This document shows, in pieces, positions 21,212 through 31,149 of a DNA stretch of 64,000 nt. Positions within the stretch are counted from its first letter, which is position 1. The number at the start of each line of letters is the position of its first letter. Both the position numbers and the translations under genes were made by a program. This stretch comes from Nothophaeocryptopus gaeumannii (lineage: Eukaryota; Ascomycota; Dothideomycetes; Mycosphaerellales; Mycosphaerellaceae), in contig JASISA010000027.1 in the NCBI GenBank assembly GCA_031771865.1, positions 186,001 through 250,000 on the forward strand. Reading direction: 5' to 3'. The notes beneath the pieces were generated by a model, which saw only the letters and a list, made by a program, of their open reading frames with translations, did not search any database and was not told where the DNA came from.

Positions 21212-21793
21212 TCATAGCTTTGATTTATCTCTAGGATTGACAAACAACGCCTTCGCAACCGCATACTCCCTCCCTTCCCAATCCTCAATCACCCCTCTCA
21301 GCCATGTCTTCCTCCCACTTATCTCAACCACCCACGTCCTACACAAAAACACTGCTGGCGTGAAAATAGGCGCCTTGAAATCCACCGTCATCGTCGCCGT
21401 CGCGGGTGGATTTAACCCGCCAGTTTCGTTCCGAGCGCATGTTCCTAATATGTGGTCGAGGAGTAGGGAGCTGAAACCGCCATGCGCCCGACCATTTTTG
21501 CCGTCCATGCCACGGGAGATGGAGAGGAGGGCGCAGAGTTCGTGGCGGCCGATGTTGGAGGGTTCCTGGGAGGGGCGACGGAATTGGAGACGGGCGCGGA
21601 TGGCGGATTCAGTGGCGAGGGTTTCGGCCAGGAGAGAGTTGTGTGGGGCATCTTCACCCTCGCCGGGTTGTTTGAGGGTTTGGATTTCCCATTCGAATTC
21701 CCATTCGAATTCAATTTTGGGATTTTTCAGTAGTTCTTGGACCCAAGGGATTTGGAAATCGGGGTGGTGGAGGGCGGTGGGACCTTGAGCCAT
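21212..21793 (-). CDS. Hotdog-fold thioesterase-like protein (PaaI/4HBT superfamily)
   Basis: Intronless, 193 residues from ATG at 21793 (the frame is open a few codons further but without an ATG). The helix-start motif NGRAHGGFSSLLLDHILG is the HGG signature of PaaI/4HBT acyl-CoA thioesterases, and TATMTVDFKAPIFTPAVFLCRTWVVE matches the following hotdog beta-strands. ISGRKTWLRGVIED and REYAVAKALFV complete the fold. Fungal homologues of this type are small cytosolic proteins of mostly unknown substrate. The N-terminal region contains a duplicated Glu-Phe-Glu-Trp unit encoded by a short direct repeat. The 3' end lies 41 bp from the decayed CmcJ/AsaB-like gene, with which it converges. Confidence 0.85.
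   Translation of the reverse strand: MAQGPTALHHPDFQIPWVQELLKNPKIEFEWEFEWEIQTLKQPGEGEDAPHNSLLAETLATESAIRARLQFRRPSQEPSNIGRHELCALLSISRGMDGKNGRAHGGFSSLLLDHILGTCARNETGGLNPPATATMTVDFKAPIFTPAVFLCRTWVVEISGRKTWLRGVIEDWEGREYAVAKALFVNPRDKSKL
21681..21713 (+). repeat. Short direct repeat CCCATTCGAATT within the thioesterase gene
   Basis: Two tandem copies of a 12-bp unit; on the minus strand they encode the repeated Glu-Phe-Glu-Trp of the thioesterase N-terminus. The unit length preserves frame. Confidence 0.7.
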
Positions 21794-22944
21794 TATTTCT
21801 GTGGCCACAGGCGGATAATTTCAGCAGAGAAGGCTCTGTTGCCTCCTTGAATCGAATATATCGTTATCTCGACAGTTGTGTCATCTGAGTAGATAAGCCT
21901 TGAACGAACCCGGCGGAAATGATATCCGGACTCGATGTCTAAGAGCGAATGTCGGCTTATCACTCGACAAGAGCATATGGAGGATAAGTCAGAGGATGGT
22001 ACCGCGCATTTATGTCTGAGAACTGAGAGATTGATGTCTGATGTTGCCCTACAGTCGACGTCTTGGCATGGGTGTCGTTGAAGTGGCTGGGCCGAGGTCT
22101 TCGGACTTCACCCGAAGCTCGCCCTGGAATTCCACCAACAACATCACCACATCAAGCAAACAGAAGGCATCTCATTGACGAAGCATGTCAACAGTCGTCC
22201 GTCTGATGTGGACGTCGTAGCGAGAATGATATCGTAGCTACCTCTAGGCTACCTCGGGCCCTCCGACTAGCCGATCCACGAAGCTCCCGAGACTTACGAC
22301 TGCATGGCCACGAGCTTCATGCCGAGCACGCGGTCTACAGGGCCGTGATGCCTATGAAAGAGCATGGTATCGCCAGCGATACAGAAGAGATGCGCAAGCA
22401 CAACAATGCGAGTCAATGAAGCGCAGTCAGGAGGCCAGTGCCGACCTCTTTTAGCAGGAGCAGGACCATCTGCACTCCATTTCTTGGCCGCCTTGCTATA
22501 CTTGACCTTTGCGCGGAACCATATGCTCCCTCCACGCAGAACATGAGCCCGGCCGTGAATATCAGTCGCCACTTCTCTTGGCTATCCTTATTGCCAGAAG
22601 CAACTCGCCTGGAGAGCATTGCTGGTTGGCCCACGAGGCAGAGATACACAGACATCAGGTACGGCCAAGATGATGGCGTCTTCACGTTGCCACGCGAGCG
22701 TTCGTGGCAGTATGTACGTCGAGTTCTACGCCCTTGAATGCTGGATAGCCGGTTTAGCAAGCTTCTTCGTATGTGATCATCCGCCTGCGACAAGACCCCC
22801 ATGTAGTATCACTTGACGGATTCCATACCCAAGGAAATGGTGAAAATGGTCGAGCTCTACCGCATTCGCGAGACTTGTTGACGATGGCAGATATGATGGA
22901 TGACATGAGTGAATTCGAAGATCGACAGGTAATTGCATAACTTT
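21794..22944. other. Intergenic region, 1.15 kb
   Basis: Between the thioesterase start and the amidase stop. Overlapping frames of 60-130 codons near 22294-22816 on both strands show no motif; I do not call a gene. Confidence 0.5.
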
Positions 22945-25011
22945 TCAAGCAAAGAGCAGCTTCCCATCCGCTCGCCCATTCTTTGCAATAGCCAGGACTA
23001 CAATCATCGCTAGAGCAATGTCGGGTACTTTCTTCCCATCTACCTTGTCCTTTTCATGCGGCTTCGCTTCCACGATACAAGACCACTCGCCTTCATCAGA
23101 CACAGCAGCCGCCCTCCCACCATCGACGAAAATCTCAAGCGAAGCCAGTCCAGACGCCTCATTTGTACTAACAGACCCAGAAAGCTCGATTGAATCCTCC
23201 TTAATCCTCTTCGCTTCGACCTCAAGCTTCGGCGCCTTCATCCCAATTCCAGCCGAGCGAAGCGGTATCTCATCCGTCACTAACTCCGGCGTCCTCCCCG
23301 GCGTTATCCTCCCACAATGCGCCCTCTCGAAAGCATACGCAAATCTCAAAACATCCGAATCCTGATACGCTTTCATCGCAAATGTCAAATTGACAGGCAT
23401 CTTCGTATCGCTCATACATCCCATGCTCACACTCGCTGTTGGGATCCCGAATTGTCGGATCGCGCAGTTGCCGTTGGAGTAGAGCACACCGTTTCGCCAG
23501 GCGTCTTTTGCGGAAGCTTCATTCTTGTCGGCGTCGGATTTGCCTACGTCTCCTGCGCAGGGGAAGACGACTGCGTCGAGGTTCCTCTTGTCAAGCCAGT
23601 CTTCGAAGTCGGTTTTGCGGCGGTCTTCGAGGGATTGGAGTTTCTTGCCGAGGTCTGGGATATCGAAGGTTTTGACCCGGCCGTTCTTGACTGCTGAGAC
23701 GAGGTTGGCGCATTTGACGAGGGGGTCGTCGGGGCCGTAGCGGTCTGGAATCGAGCCGGGTGGTTGCGGGAAGATGGTCTCTGGGTCGACGTCCGCCAGT
23801 GTGGTAACAGAAGACTTGTCGTAGTTGGAGGCCAAGAAGTCGTCCCAGGTGTATGCCATCAGCTGGACCATGTCAATGTCGTTTCTCGCTACAGGCGTGA
23901 AGTACGGTGTAGTTGGCCTCTCCATACTTGGGACATTCTCCAGATTCGTCACGACAGGAAAGTCGACTTCCTCAACTATGGCCCCAAGCCCCTCCAGCGT
24001 CTTCCTCGCTTTATCCCAAAGCTCTCTCACCGACTTCGCTACATGAACCGGCAAAGCAGCAGGATCCTCCTCCCCAATATACATCTTCGGAACACCCAGC
24101 TTCTTCCCCTTCAACGCCTCTTTATCCTTTAATTCATGGTACGTCTTCGGCCGCACATCCTCCACTTTCGGCAATTGAACAAAAGGCTGCTCTCTCCAGA
24201 AATCACACCTCACATCCTCATCCTTCGCAACAATTACATCCAACAAAGAAAACATATCCTCCACACTCCTCGTATGCGGAACAACTGTATCGCAATTCGG
24301 AAATAATGGCCAATTCCCTCGGATGGAAAGCAACCCTCTCGAAGGCGTGTACGCCACAAGTCCATTATTCGATGCAGGGCTTCTCCCACTAGAAATCGTC
24401 TCTTCGCCCATTCCGAAGACACCGATACTAGCCGCTGTAGCCGTCGCAGACCCGTTCGAAGAGCCTGAAGCGAATGCTGCTGTGAGGTAGTCTGCATTGT
24501 AGGGACTTTCAGCTCGACCGTAAACGCCTCGTTGCATACCGCCTGCGGCCATGGGGGGCATATTTGTTCTTCCCAAAATGATACCGCCTCCGGCTTTAAT
24601 TCGAGAGACGACGAAGGAATCTTCGGTTGCGATCAAATTCTCGAAGGCTGGGGAGCCAGATGCTACTGTCATCCCTTTGATCTTATAGCTGTCTTTGATG
24701 TTGCAGGGGATTCCTTCGAGGTCTGAACGGGGTGGTCTGCCAGAAGCTCGGAGGTCGTCGGATGCTTGGGCATCGTTGAAGACGTCGGCTTTGATTATGG
24801 GAAGCGCATTGAGGTAAGTGTTTCTGCGGTCGTAGGTGGCGAGGCGGAGGAGGGACTTTGCGGTTAGTTCGACGGAGGTTGTGCGGCCTGATCTGAGGGC
24901 GGATTGGAGGGAGGAGATGGTTGCTTCGACGATGCTGAGGGATTCGGTGGACTTTTGATGTGATTAGTTGAGAGTGAGAGGTGTTTTTGGCATTGGAATT
25001 ACCTTCGCCAT
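22945..25011 (-). CDS. Amidase-signature family hydrolase
   Basis: Two exons: a 9-nt first exon (25011-25003, Met-Ala-Lys), a 51-nt intron, then 24951-22945; 671 residues. Catalytic Lys89 lies in GIPCNIKDSYK; the cis-Ser region is ASGSSNGSATATAA (about 165-178); the probable nucleophile Ser191 lies in EETISSGRSPASNNGLVAYT, where the usual GGSIR of amidases reads ISSGR. That variant appears to be characteristic of a fungal subgroup (from memory of such sequences, not a search). The family hydrolyses carboxamides. The C-terminus has an extra section of about 110 residues (roughly 560-671), predicted beta-rich, beyond the usual end of the fold. No signal peptide. The substrate is unknown. Confidence 0.9.
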
Positions 25012-25805
25012 CTTGCTGGTACTCCCAGAGTGATTGTCTTCTTTCAGGTAGCGAAGTGGTGTTCTTCAACGCTGATCGAAATATCAACAACGTTCGAGGA
25101 GAGTCGAGTCACCAGCTCATTTTGAGAGTCATCGTTCAACGGACTTCTCGTCAGCCGTCGGCGAGTAGTCTCGTCAGTCCCAAGAGTCGTATGACATGAA
25201 GTCCACAGCATTCCAGGGGTCACCGAGCTTTGTCCACGATATCATCCGGGCCACTGATACTCGCAAGCACCAGAAATGAGAAGATCTGGCGCTATCGCAA
25301 CTATTCAACGAATCAGCTTGTAGACGTACCTGCATGTTCAACCTGTCAGCTCTAGAGTATGTCGATGTTTCGTATGTCTTGGCGGCCGTCGGGCGACCTC
25401 AGAAAGAGTTGGCCTATCTCGACGTGTGCGGAGTAGCTTCATATGATACCAGGCAGACCCGCGGTGTTAGCAAGCTCCGGTATGGCTCACAGGCATGAGT
25501 CTACTCGAGGACTGGAGTGTCACTGTCCTCGTCAGCATTTCTGAGCTGCTGTCAGTCCAAGGTCAATGAGCAAAAGAAATGGTGAAGACAATCTAAGATA
25601 CTGTTTTTTCATTGCAGTGCGCTGCTCATGCAGTCCGGCAGAAGTGTCTGTTCACATACAGCTCCAGTCCATCAGTTCCCTGTGCAAGCTTCGGTCCTCG
25701 TCAGATAGGGTGCGCATAAGATAGAAGACGACTGAATGTCACCTGTCTTCTTCGCACCGCCGTACACATCAACGAGGATAGTGTACTTTAGCCTCATCGA
25801 GGTGC
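25012..25805. other. Intergenic region, 0.8 kb
   Basis: Upstream of the amidase and downstream of the Hsp70-like frame. No frame above about 70 codons and no motif. GTCCTCGTCAG-like strings recur at about 25530 and 25690. Confidence 0.5.
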
Positions 25806-27484
25806 TCACTGCACCGCGCATGGCGACGAGGTGACGCCGTGGCCTCCACCAGCACTAGCGTTGCTCTCGCCGTCGAAGGTCACAGTAGTGTTGCCAATCT
25901 CCTTTCCATTGACTGTGCAGGTGAAGCACAGCACGCCGCGCCGATGTCCAAGGTGGACGACAACGTCGCAACTGACACTTCGCTGGACTCGACCACCGAT
26001 CAAGCGTGACTCAGCGAAGCTCAGGTTCACTCCACGGAAGCTCAGATTCATCGTGACGAGCTTCTTGACACCGGCATCCCGGCAGTTATAGGGAGCATCA
26101 TCGAGCTCAGACGTGTACAATTCGAGAGAGTCAGAGAGGTCACCGGACTCAAAAACGTACGTCACGAAACTGAACTTAACGGTGGTGAATTCCTCCACGA
26201 GGTCGCCCTTGTCAAGGTGCCAAGACATCTGATTGTTTGCTCGCCAGGTGCCATCCCACTCCCAGAGGAATTTGTCGCATACTTGATGCCTCATTGGATC
26301 GAAGGCAAGGTGGCACACCCAGCCGTAATGTAGACGCGAGCGGCGAGATATGGATCGAATATTGAGGAGGCCACTGAGCGCGGCGCCACGCACGATCGCC
26401 GACTCCGGATTCTCGGGACATATCAGCTTGATGCCCTTTGGCTGACACCAGGTGCGTAGCTGATCGCTAAGGTAGGTGGAGTCCCCAAAACCGCCGACTA
26501 GAAGGATAGTCTTGATCGTGTTGCTGCCACTCTGCCTCAGCTCAGCGTCAAGTTGGCTTTGAAGCAAAAGCTTAATGTTAGACACCGTGGGCTGGAAGAT
26601 CTTCTTGAGGTCTTGATGATACATCTTCACAGTACCCTCATCTTCGTCGTAGTTCTTGGAATCGTCGACGTCGCGCATGTTGAGCTGCATTTCAAAGTGT
26701 CTTGTCGAATCGGCGGACTTGCCGAAGTCTCGCTTGTGACCTTCAAACTCTTTCCTGAGCCTGCTGGCGGGACCTTTCTTGTCCCATTTGAGACTGGTAT
26801 AGGCGTCGCCGAATGTCTTCTCCATCCATCTGAGGAATTCTCGATCAATGTAGGTTGATCCGCATTTGCCACCGGTACCGACCACCAGCTCCTTGAATTC
26901 GAGCTTGGGCTCAGTTGCCATGATTTCGTAAGTAGTGATATCAACTGTGCCTCCACCACAGTCGCACACCATGATACTATCGCCTGCTTTGACTTGCTGC
27001 CCGGAGCCGCCTCGCGTCAGTGAAGCTAAAGTGGCAACAGCAGCAGCCTCTGGCTCTCTGATCAAGAAGAGCTGACTGTCGGGGTGGCAGCGAAGTTTGG
27101 CTTGCTTAGCGGCCTTCTCGGCGACACGAAAAGTATCTTGTTTAGCTCTATCACTCCACACAGCTGGGACGGTAAACCAAAAATCAATTGGCGTAGCCTC
27201 CAGAACTTCGGCAGTAAGGCGTCTGACCATTGATTTGTAGGCGAACGAGGCGACTTCTGTAAGGTAGTCGGCGCAGAGCTCGACGGCGGAGCGGTTGACT
27301 GGCTTACGTAGGACACCCTGACCTTCGCTCTCGGTGAGACTGGGATCGTCGAATTTGCGCTTCTGTTCGGACCGAGGAGAAGCTTCATCCAGGCGTAGAA
27401 GTCCATCTTTGGGCCGACTTCGAAGCCCCATGCATTGCTCGAAGCAGCGTTCTCTCTACCGTATGCGATTCGCGATGGCGTTTT
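25806..27484 (-). pseudogene. Hsp70-like ATPase, 5'-truncated and frameshifted
   Basis: The long frame (ATG at 27431, 541 codons) matches fungal Hsp70-like proteins: FDDPSLTESEGQGVLRKP, VELCADYLTEVASFAYKSM, REPEAAAVATL, the phosphate-2 loop IMVCDCGGGTVDITTYE and the adenosine motif ILLVGGFGDSTYL. The phosphate-1 loop at the N-terminus (GIDFGTT type) is absent. A second minus frame upstream (about 27484-27370) encodes the preceding family segment, KTPSRIAYGREN and WGFEVGPKMDFYAWMKLLL, and breaks off into the long frame at about 27370-27368, where one base seems missing between GGTCC and GAACAG. Upstream of 27484 the homology ends against the opposing gene. I infer a truncated, frame-broken copy. 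The missing base could be a sequencing error, but the lost N-terminus could not be explained that way. Confidence 0.65.
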
Positions 27485-28562
27485 CCAAGCGAAGTCGCCG
27501 TTTCTGGATGATTTCGTAGCCCAGATACAGCAGGCGAACGCTGCAGAGCAGGCGGCAGAGCAGACTTGCAAGAAGTACGAAGACAACATCCGCGACCTTC
27601 AAGCCAAGCTCCGTCGGATTCAGGCCTCTCAATTCAAATCGGTGGAAGCTACGAAGTGGGCGCCAATTTCAATCTCGGACATGCAACATGAGATCGATGG
27701 GATCATGTCGGGCGTCAAGCAGTGGTGCGCGAAGTACTCGCAATTGTCCATCGACCAGGTTCTGGAGCCGGAGCCGTTCGAGCAGTTGACCGACACACTT
27801 GTACGATACGGATGCATTCGGTCTCCCGACCTTCTCCTTCGTCGCTTGACAAAGAGCAAGACCATGCAGAAGCCTGGGAAAGCTTCGGCAATGGTGCTCA
27901 TGGCGGGAGTATCTGCTTTGATCGGCAAGTTCATTCTAGGAGATCCTTTCTTCACATTTGTCGGGAAGCCCGACCAGAGTGGCATGTTTCGGACCGAAGA
28001 TCGAGACGCCTTTCGCCGCCTGCAAGAGCTCATAGCACAGAGCGACGAGGAAGGTGCAGAGGGGCTTAGATGTCAGTTGCTTCGCCTCTTGTCCACGCCT
28101 CAGATCAATGGCCGCAGTGACGTCAACTCCATTGCAGAGCTAGCAAAAGGTAGCCGCGAGGGGGTGAGCAAGCTGCTTACTCGGCATATTGTCAGCAGGT
28201 TCTCTATGTTCGTGTCTGAAGATGAGAGCGAGGAGGCCTGGATCAAATTAGAAGAGCTTGTTCTCGAGGCGGCGGACCTCTCGTGGAAGATGTGGACGCG
28301 CAAACCGCGCATCTGCAGTGTGGGATGGGAGGATGCCGGCAAGTACCTCGACGGGTCCGTTCTCAAGAAGTCCCAATCTGGCGTGTCGTTGTACCAACAC
28401 CACGCCCTCCATACCCAAGACCTGGAAGATGATCCAGAGCTGTTGGATGGTGCGGATGTTGTGCTGATCTGCTGCCCAGCCATCGTGGCGATGGGAAATG
28501 CGGAAGGAGAGAAATACGACGAGTACTATGTGGTCAGGAAGGCTATCATGTGGATGGGATGA
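27435..28562 (+). CDS. Coiled-coil-containing fungal protein of unknown function, start codon unclear
   Basis: Open frame of 375 codons from a TTG at 27435; the first ATG in frame is at 27681, giving 293 residues. Residues about 25-72 of the long version are a coiled coil rich in Gln/Ala/Glu, followed by QFKSVEATKWAPIS and a helical region of the kind common in fungal orphan proteins (WAPxS then a GVKQWCAKYS-like stretch). The C-terminal part includes AADLSWKMWTRKPR and ends at MWMG. No enzyme motif. Its 5' end overlaps the Hsp70-like remnant on the other strand, so the native start may have been lost or may come from an exon that I cannot find. Confidence 0.55.
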   Translation: MLEAAFSLPYAIRDGVFQAKSPFLDDFVAQIQQANAAEQAAEQTCKKYEDNIRDLQAKLRRIQASQFKSVEATKWAPISISDMQHEIDGIMSGVKQWCAKYSQLSIDQVLEPEPFEQLTDTLVRYGCIRSPDLLLRRLTKSKTMQKPGKASAMVLMAGVSALIGKFILGDPFFTFVGKPDQSGMFRTEDRDAFRRLQELIAQSDEEGAEGLRCQLLRLLSTPQINGRSDVNSIAELAKGSREGVSKLLTRHIVSRFSMFVSEDESEEAWIKLEELVLEAADLSWKMWTRKPRICSVGWEDAGKYLDGSVLKKSQSGVSLYQHHALHTQDLEDDPELLDGADVVLICCPAIVAMGNAEGEKYDEYYVVRKAIMWMG

Positions 28563-29566
28563 GCTGTACCAGAGAGCGCTCAAGCAGGTTGCGAAGATAT
28601 GTGCGGTGGAGTTCATCAGTCTGTCCTGAAAGGCCCCAGATCCCGCAGCCTTCTCAGAGTTTGCGGCCCGCTTTGATAGATCCAGGTATCAGTGCGCTGA
28701 ATGCCAATAGCATAATTATCATCTTCCCTCAATTTCTCAACCACCTCCTTGCGAAGCCAGAAGGTCGCCGTCTTGGTAGCGAAGTCCCATTTCCAGGTCG
28801 AGACGATATGCACATGCTCCCGAATCTCCGATGACACCTTTGACAAGCAACAATCGTTTCCTCCTCTCGTTCCCAAGCTCTTCAGGACCTCAAGCCTCTA
28901 CTCTGAACGCCGTATGCATTCCTATCCTCCCCACAATTCGAAGCATCGGTAACATAGGTCGAAGGGGTCGCGTGGTCGTCAAGTCCTACGCAGATGGACA
29001 GGAATACTCAATTTCGATGGATCGTATCATGATAACTCGCCTGGCTTGCCTGCGCAGTAGATGGCATGACCTCGATGCACCATCTTCCGCCATCACGGCG
29101 GCCTTAGCTTAGAGGAAAGGAGAATCTTGAGGTGTGGTTCACTCGTGAGCAAGAACTGCAGGAAGCATGATGTCTCCATCAAATATTGAGCTGTGACCAT
29201 CAAACTATCTTTAGCTCAGTTCAGGCACCAAACCAATGGCGGTACCCGCCAAGACATATGAGACGTCGCTTCCACTTCAGAGCTGTTGAAGAATTCACGT
29301 CTCGACCCAGCGAGGTCAGGATCGCTTCCAGGCACACATGTCCAATAGTACTGCCGCGGAGGCGCTCACCGGTCGAGAGAAATGAGTTCCAAAGCAGACT
29401 GTGCCGTATTTTATACAAAGGTTTGCCTTATACATCTCCTTGCCCTCTCAGCTCGCTTTCGCGTCGTTCCACTGCATAGTCCTCCCTCGAGTTCTCATAG
29501 AACGAACAGATTTCCGACGACATCAGAGAAGCACACAGGATATACTGATCAGCAGGACCCATCAAC
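28563..29566. other. Intergenic region with one weak ORF
   Basis: Between the coiled-coil gene and the membrane-protein gene. Apart from the minus-strand frame at 28616-28876, listed separately, only short frames are seen. The last 200 bp should be the promoter of the membrane-protein gene. Confidence 0.4.
28616..28876 (-). CDS. Small unidentified coding-like ORF, possibly a 3' exon
   Basis: About 86 codons with no ATG (starts at a TTG). The text looks protein-like: IREHVHIVSTWKWDFATKTA, then FWLRKEVVEKLREDDNYAIG and QSGPQTLRRLRDLGPF, i.e. strand-helix-like alternation with many Trp and charged residues. An AG acceptor-like site lies just upstream, so it may be the last exon of a gene or a gene remnant. 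No family recognised. Confidence 0.3.
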   Translation of the reverse strand: MGTRGGNDCCLSKVSSEIREHVHIVSTWKWDFATKTATFWLRKEVVEKLREDDNYAIGIQRTDTWIYQSGPQTLRRLRDLGPFRTD

Positions 29567-30880
29567 ATGGCAAGCACTCTAGACCACAAACGAGCAGCCG
29601 CCGCAGTCCCTCCTTCGACACGCCGTCCAGCCCAGGCCAGCTACCGCGATGATCCAGACGCGTTGTCGATGCATACTACGCCAGACGACTACGACTACAA
29701 CGATGTACCCGAGCTACCATCATACAGCGATAGTACTGCCGCAGACAATGCCCCGCCGGTCACCAACAATGCACGAACTCCCGCCGCAGACGAATATCAA
29801 GCCATCTCGCAGCCTTCTCTGGGTGCAAGAACCTACACAATAGGCAGAGGTGGCACCACGAATTGCTCTCAGAAGGTGTCTGTTGGAACCGAGACGAGTA
29901 TCCGGATGGACGAGCGTCTGATGGAATCGAATGAGCTGTTTGAGTACATCACCAACTATCTGCGCGTTGTACCGCCAAGACCGATGATCAGAATTCAGGG
30001 CTGGCATTGGGAGCAAAGGAGGAAGAACGATCACAAGAAGGAGAAGGAGCGAGCATATGATTTTGACGTGGTACTCAGCTTGCAGGGGTTTCTGCCAAAG
30101 GCTGGCAAAAACACATACTGGGCACCGGACACGGTCGAGAACAGTGACAAAGCCCATCGCGGTGGCTTCTCCAAATCCAGAGCATCAGGCTACACTCGTG
30201 ACATCGAGGTTGGGGGCGCGGCGAAGAGAGATTTGCGGGAGTGGTGCGATGACTTCTGCAGCAACAAATCCGCTCTACGCATCTTTCGTGTCTCTCGAAA
30301 TCTCTCCGGCCTAGACATGGACTACCTCAAGGCACAGATCGAGCCTCTGATCCGCTCAACTCACTATCGCGGCCACGTCGAAATCACTTTCCCCTGCTCC
30401 GACCAGAACGTCGACATTTACAGCCCACACTGGATCAACCGCGCTCGTATCTGCTGGGTCCGCTGGCTCTTCTACCTTACATTCCTCTGGGTTATCACGT
30501 GGCCAATCCTCTTCTTCCTCACAAAGAAATGGTCGGTCTACAACATCAATTGGCGATATTCAATGATGCTGCACGACTCTCAGCGCCCGCAGAACGAATC
30601 GTGGAAGGTGTATGCGACGCTCAGTGAAAAGGACTGGATAGAACGCCATGCAAATCTGATCAGGAGCCTGGCGCTTGATAAGTTTCATGGAGATGCGACG
30701 GAGATGCCGACCGATGTGCAAGTCGATCTGGGACGGAGGAGGGCGGAGGTCAGACTGCCGCAGGCGCAGCTTGGAGGTGGTGCTATGAGGAATGCAATGG
30801 GTTTGTTGCAAGGTGGTGTTAGTGTATGGAATCAGGTCAACGGGAGAGGAGATATGGGATGGGGCGCTGATGAGTCTTAG
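29567..30880 (+). CDS. Single-pass membrane protein of unknown function, conserved-looking
   Basis: Intronless, 437 residues, ATG at 29567. The first 90 residues are disordered and Pro/Ala/Asp-rich, with PELPSYSDS. A folded region follows (about 115-290), including VVPPRPMIRIQGWHWEQRR and a cysteine/tryptophan-containing helix pair around REWCDDFC. One strong transmembrane helix lies at about 297-318 (WVRWLFYLTFLWVITWPILF), then KKWSVYNINWRYSM and a long tail with ALxxGGG-like glycine-rich sequence. I recall proteins of this plan as widespread in Pezizomycotina, but assign no function. Topology and organelle are not predictable. Confidence 0.75.
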   Translation: MASTLDHKRAAAAVPPSTRRPAQASYRDDPDALSMHTTPDDYDYNDVPELPSYSDSTAADNAPPVTNNARTPAADEYQAISQPSLGARTYTIGRGGTTNCSQKVSVGTETSIRMDERLMESNELFEYITNYLRVVPPRPMIRIQGWHWEQRRKNDHKKEKERAYDFDVVLSLQGFLPKAGKNTYWAPDTVENSDKAHRGGFSKSRASGYTRDIEVGGAAKRDLREWCDDFCSNKSALRIFRVSRNLSGLDMDYLKAQIEPLIRSTHYRGHVEITFPCSDQNVDIYSPHWINRARICWVRWLFYLTFLWVITWPILFFLTKKWSVYNINWRYSMMLHDSQRPQNESWKVYATLSEKDWIERHANLIRSLALDKFHGDATEMPTDVQVDLGRRRAEVRLPQAQLGGGAMRNAMGLLQGGVSVWNQVNGRGDMGWGADES

Positions 30881-31149
30881 TCGCAAGAGAGCGGCTTCTA
30901 TCATCTCAGCTTGAGCACGCCAACAAAGGGTTGTAGCATTCTCACACTCCTTTCGGCTCATTCACATTCCCGTCCTCCGGCATCGCTCTGCGATATGCAC
31001 ACCGCTCAAGCTGCAATGTCGTCTGATTACAATGCTGTCGAGCTGTTGAACCTTCTTGTTGCGAGTCATCATCGTAACTTCCTGATCGGGACCGCATGTG
31101 CCGATCTCGGGCTTCCCGCCGATGCGTCCTTTCATTCATCTACAACCGT

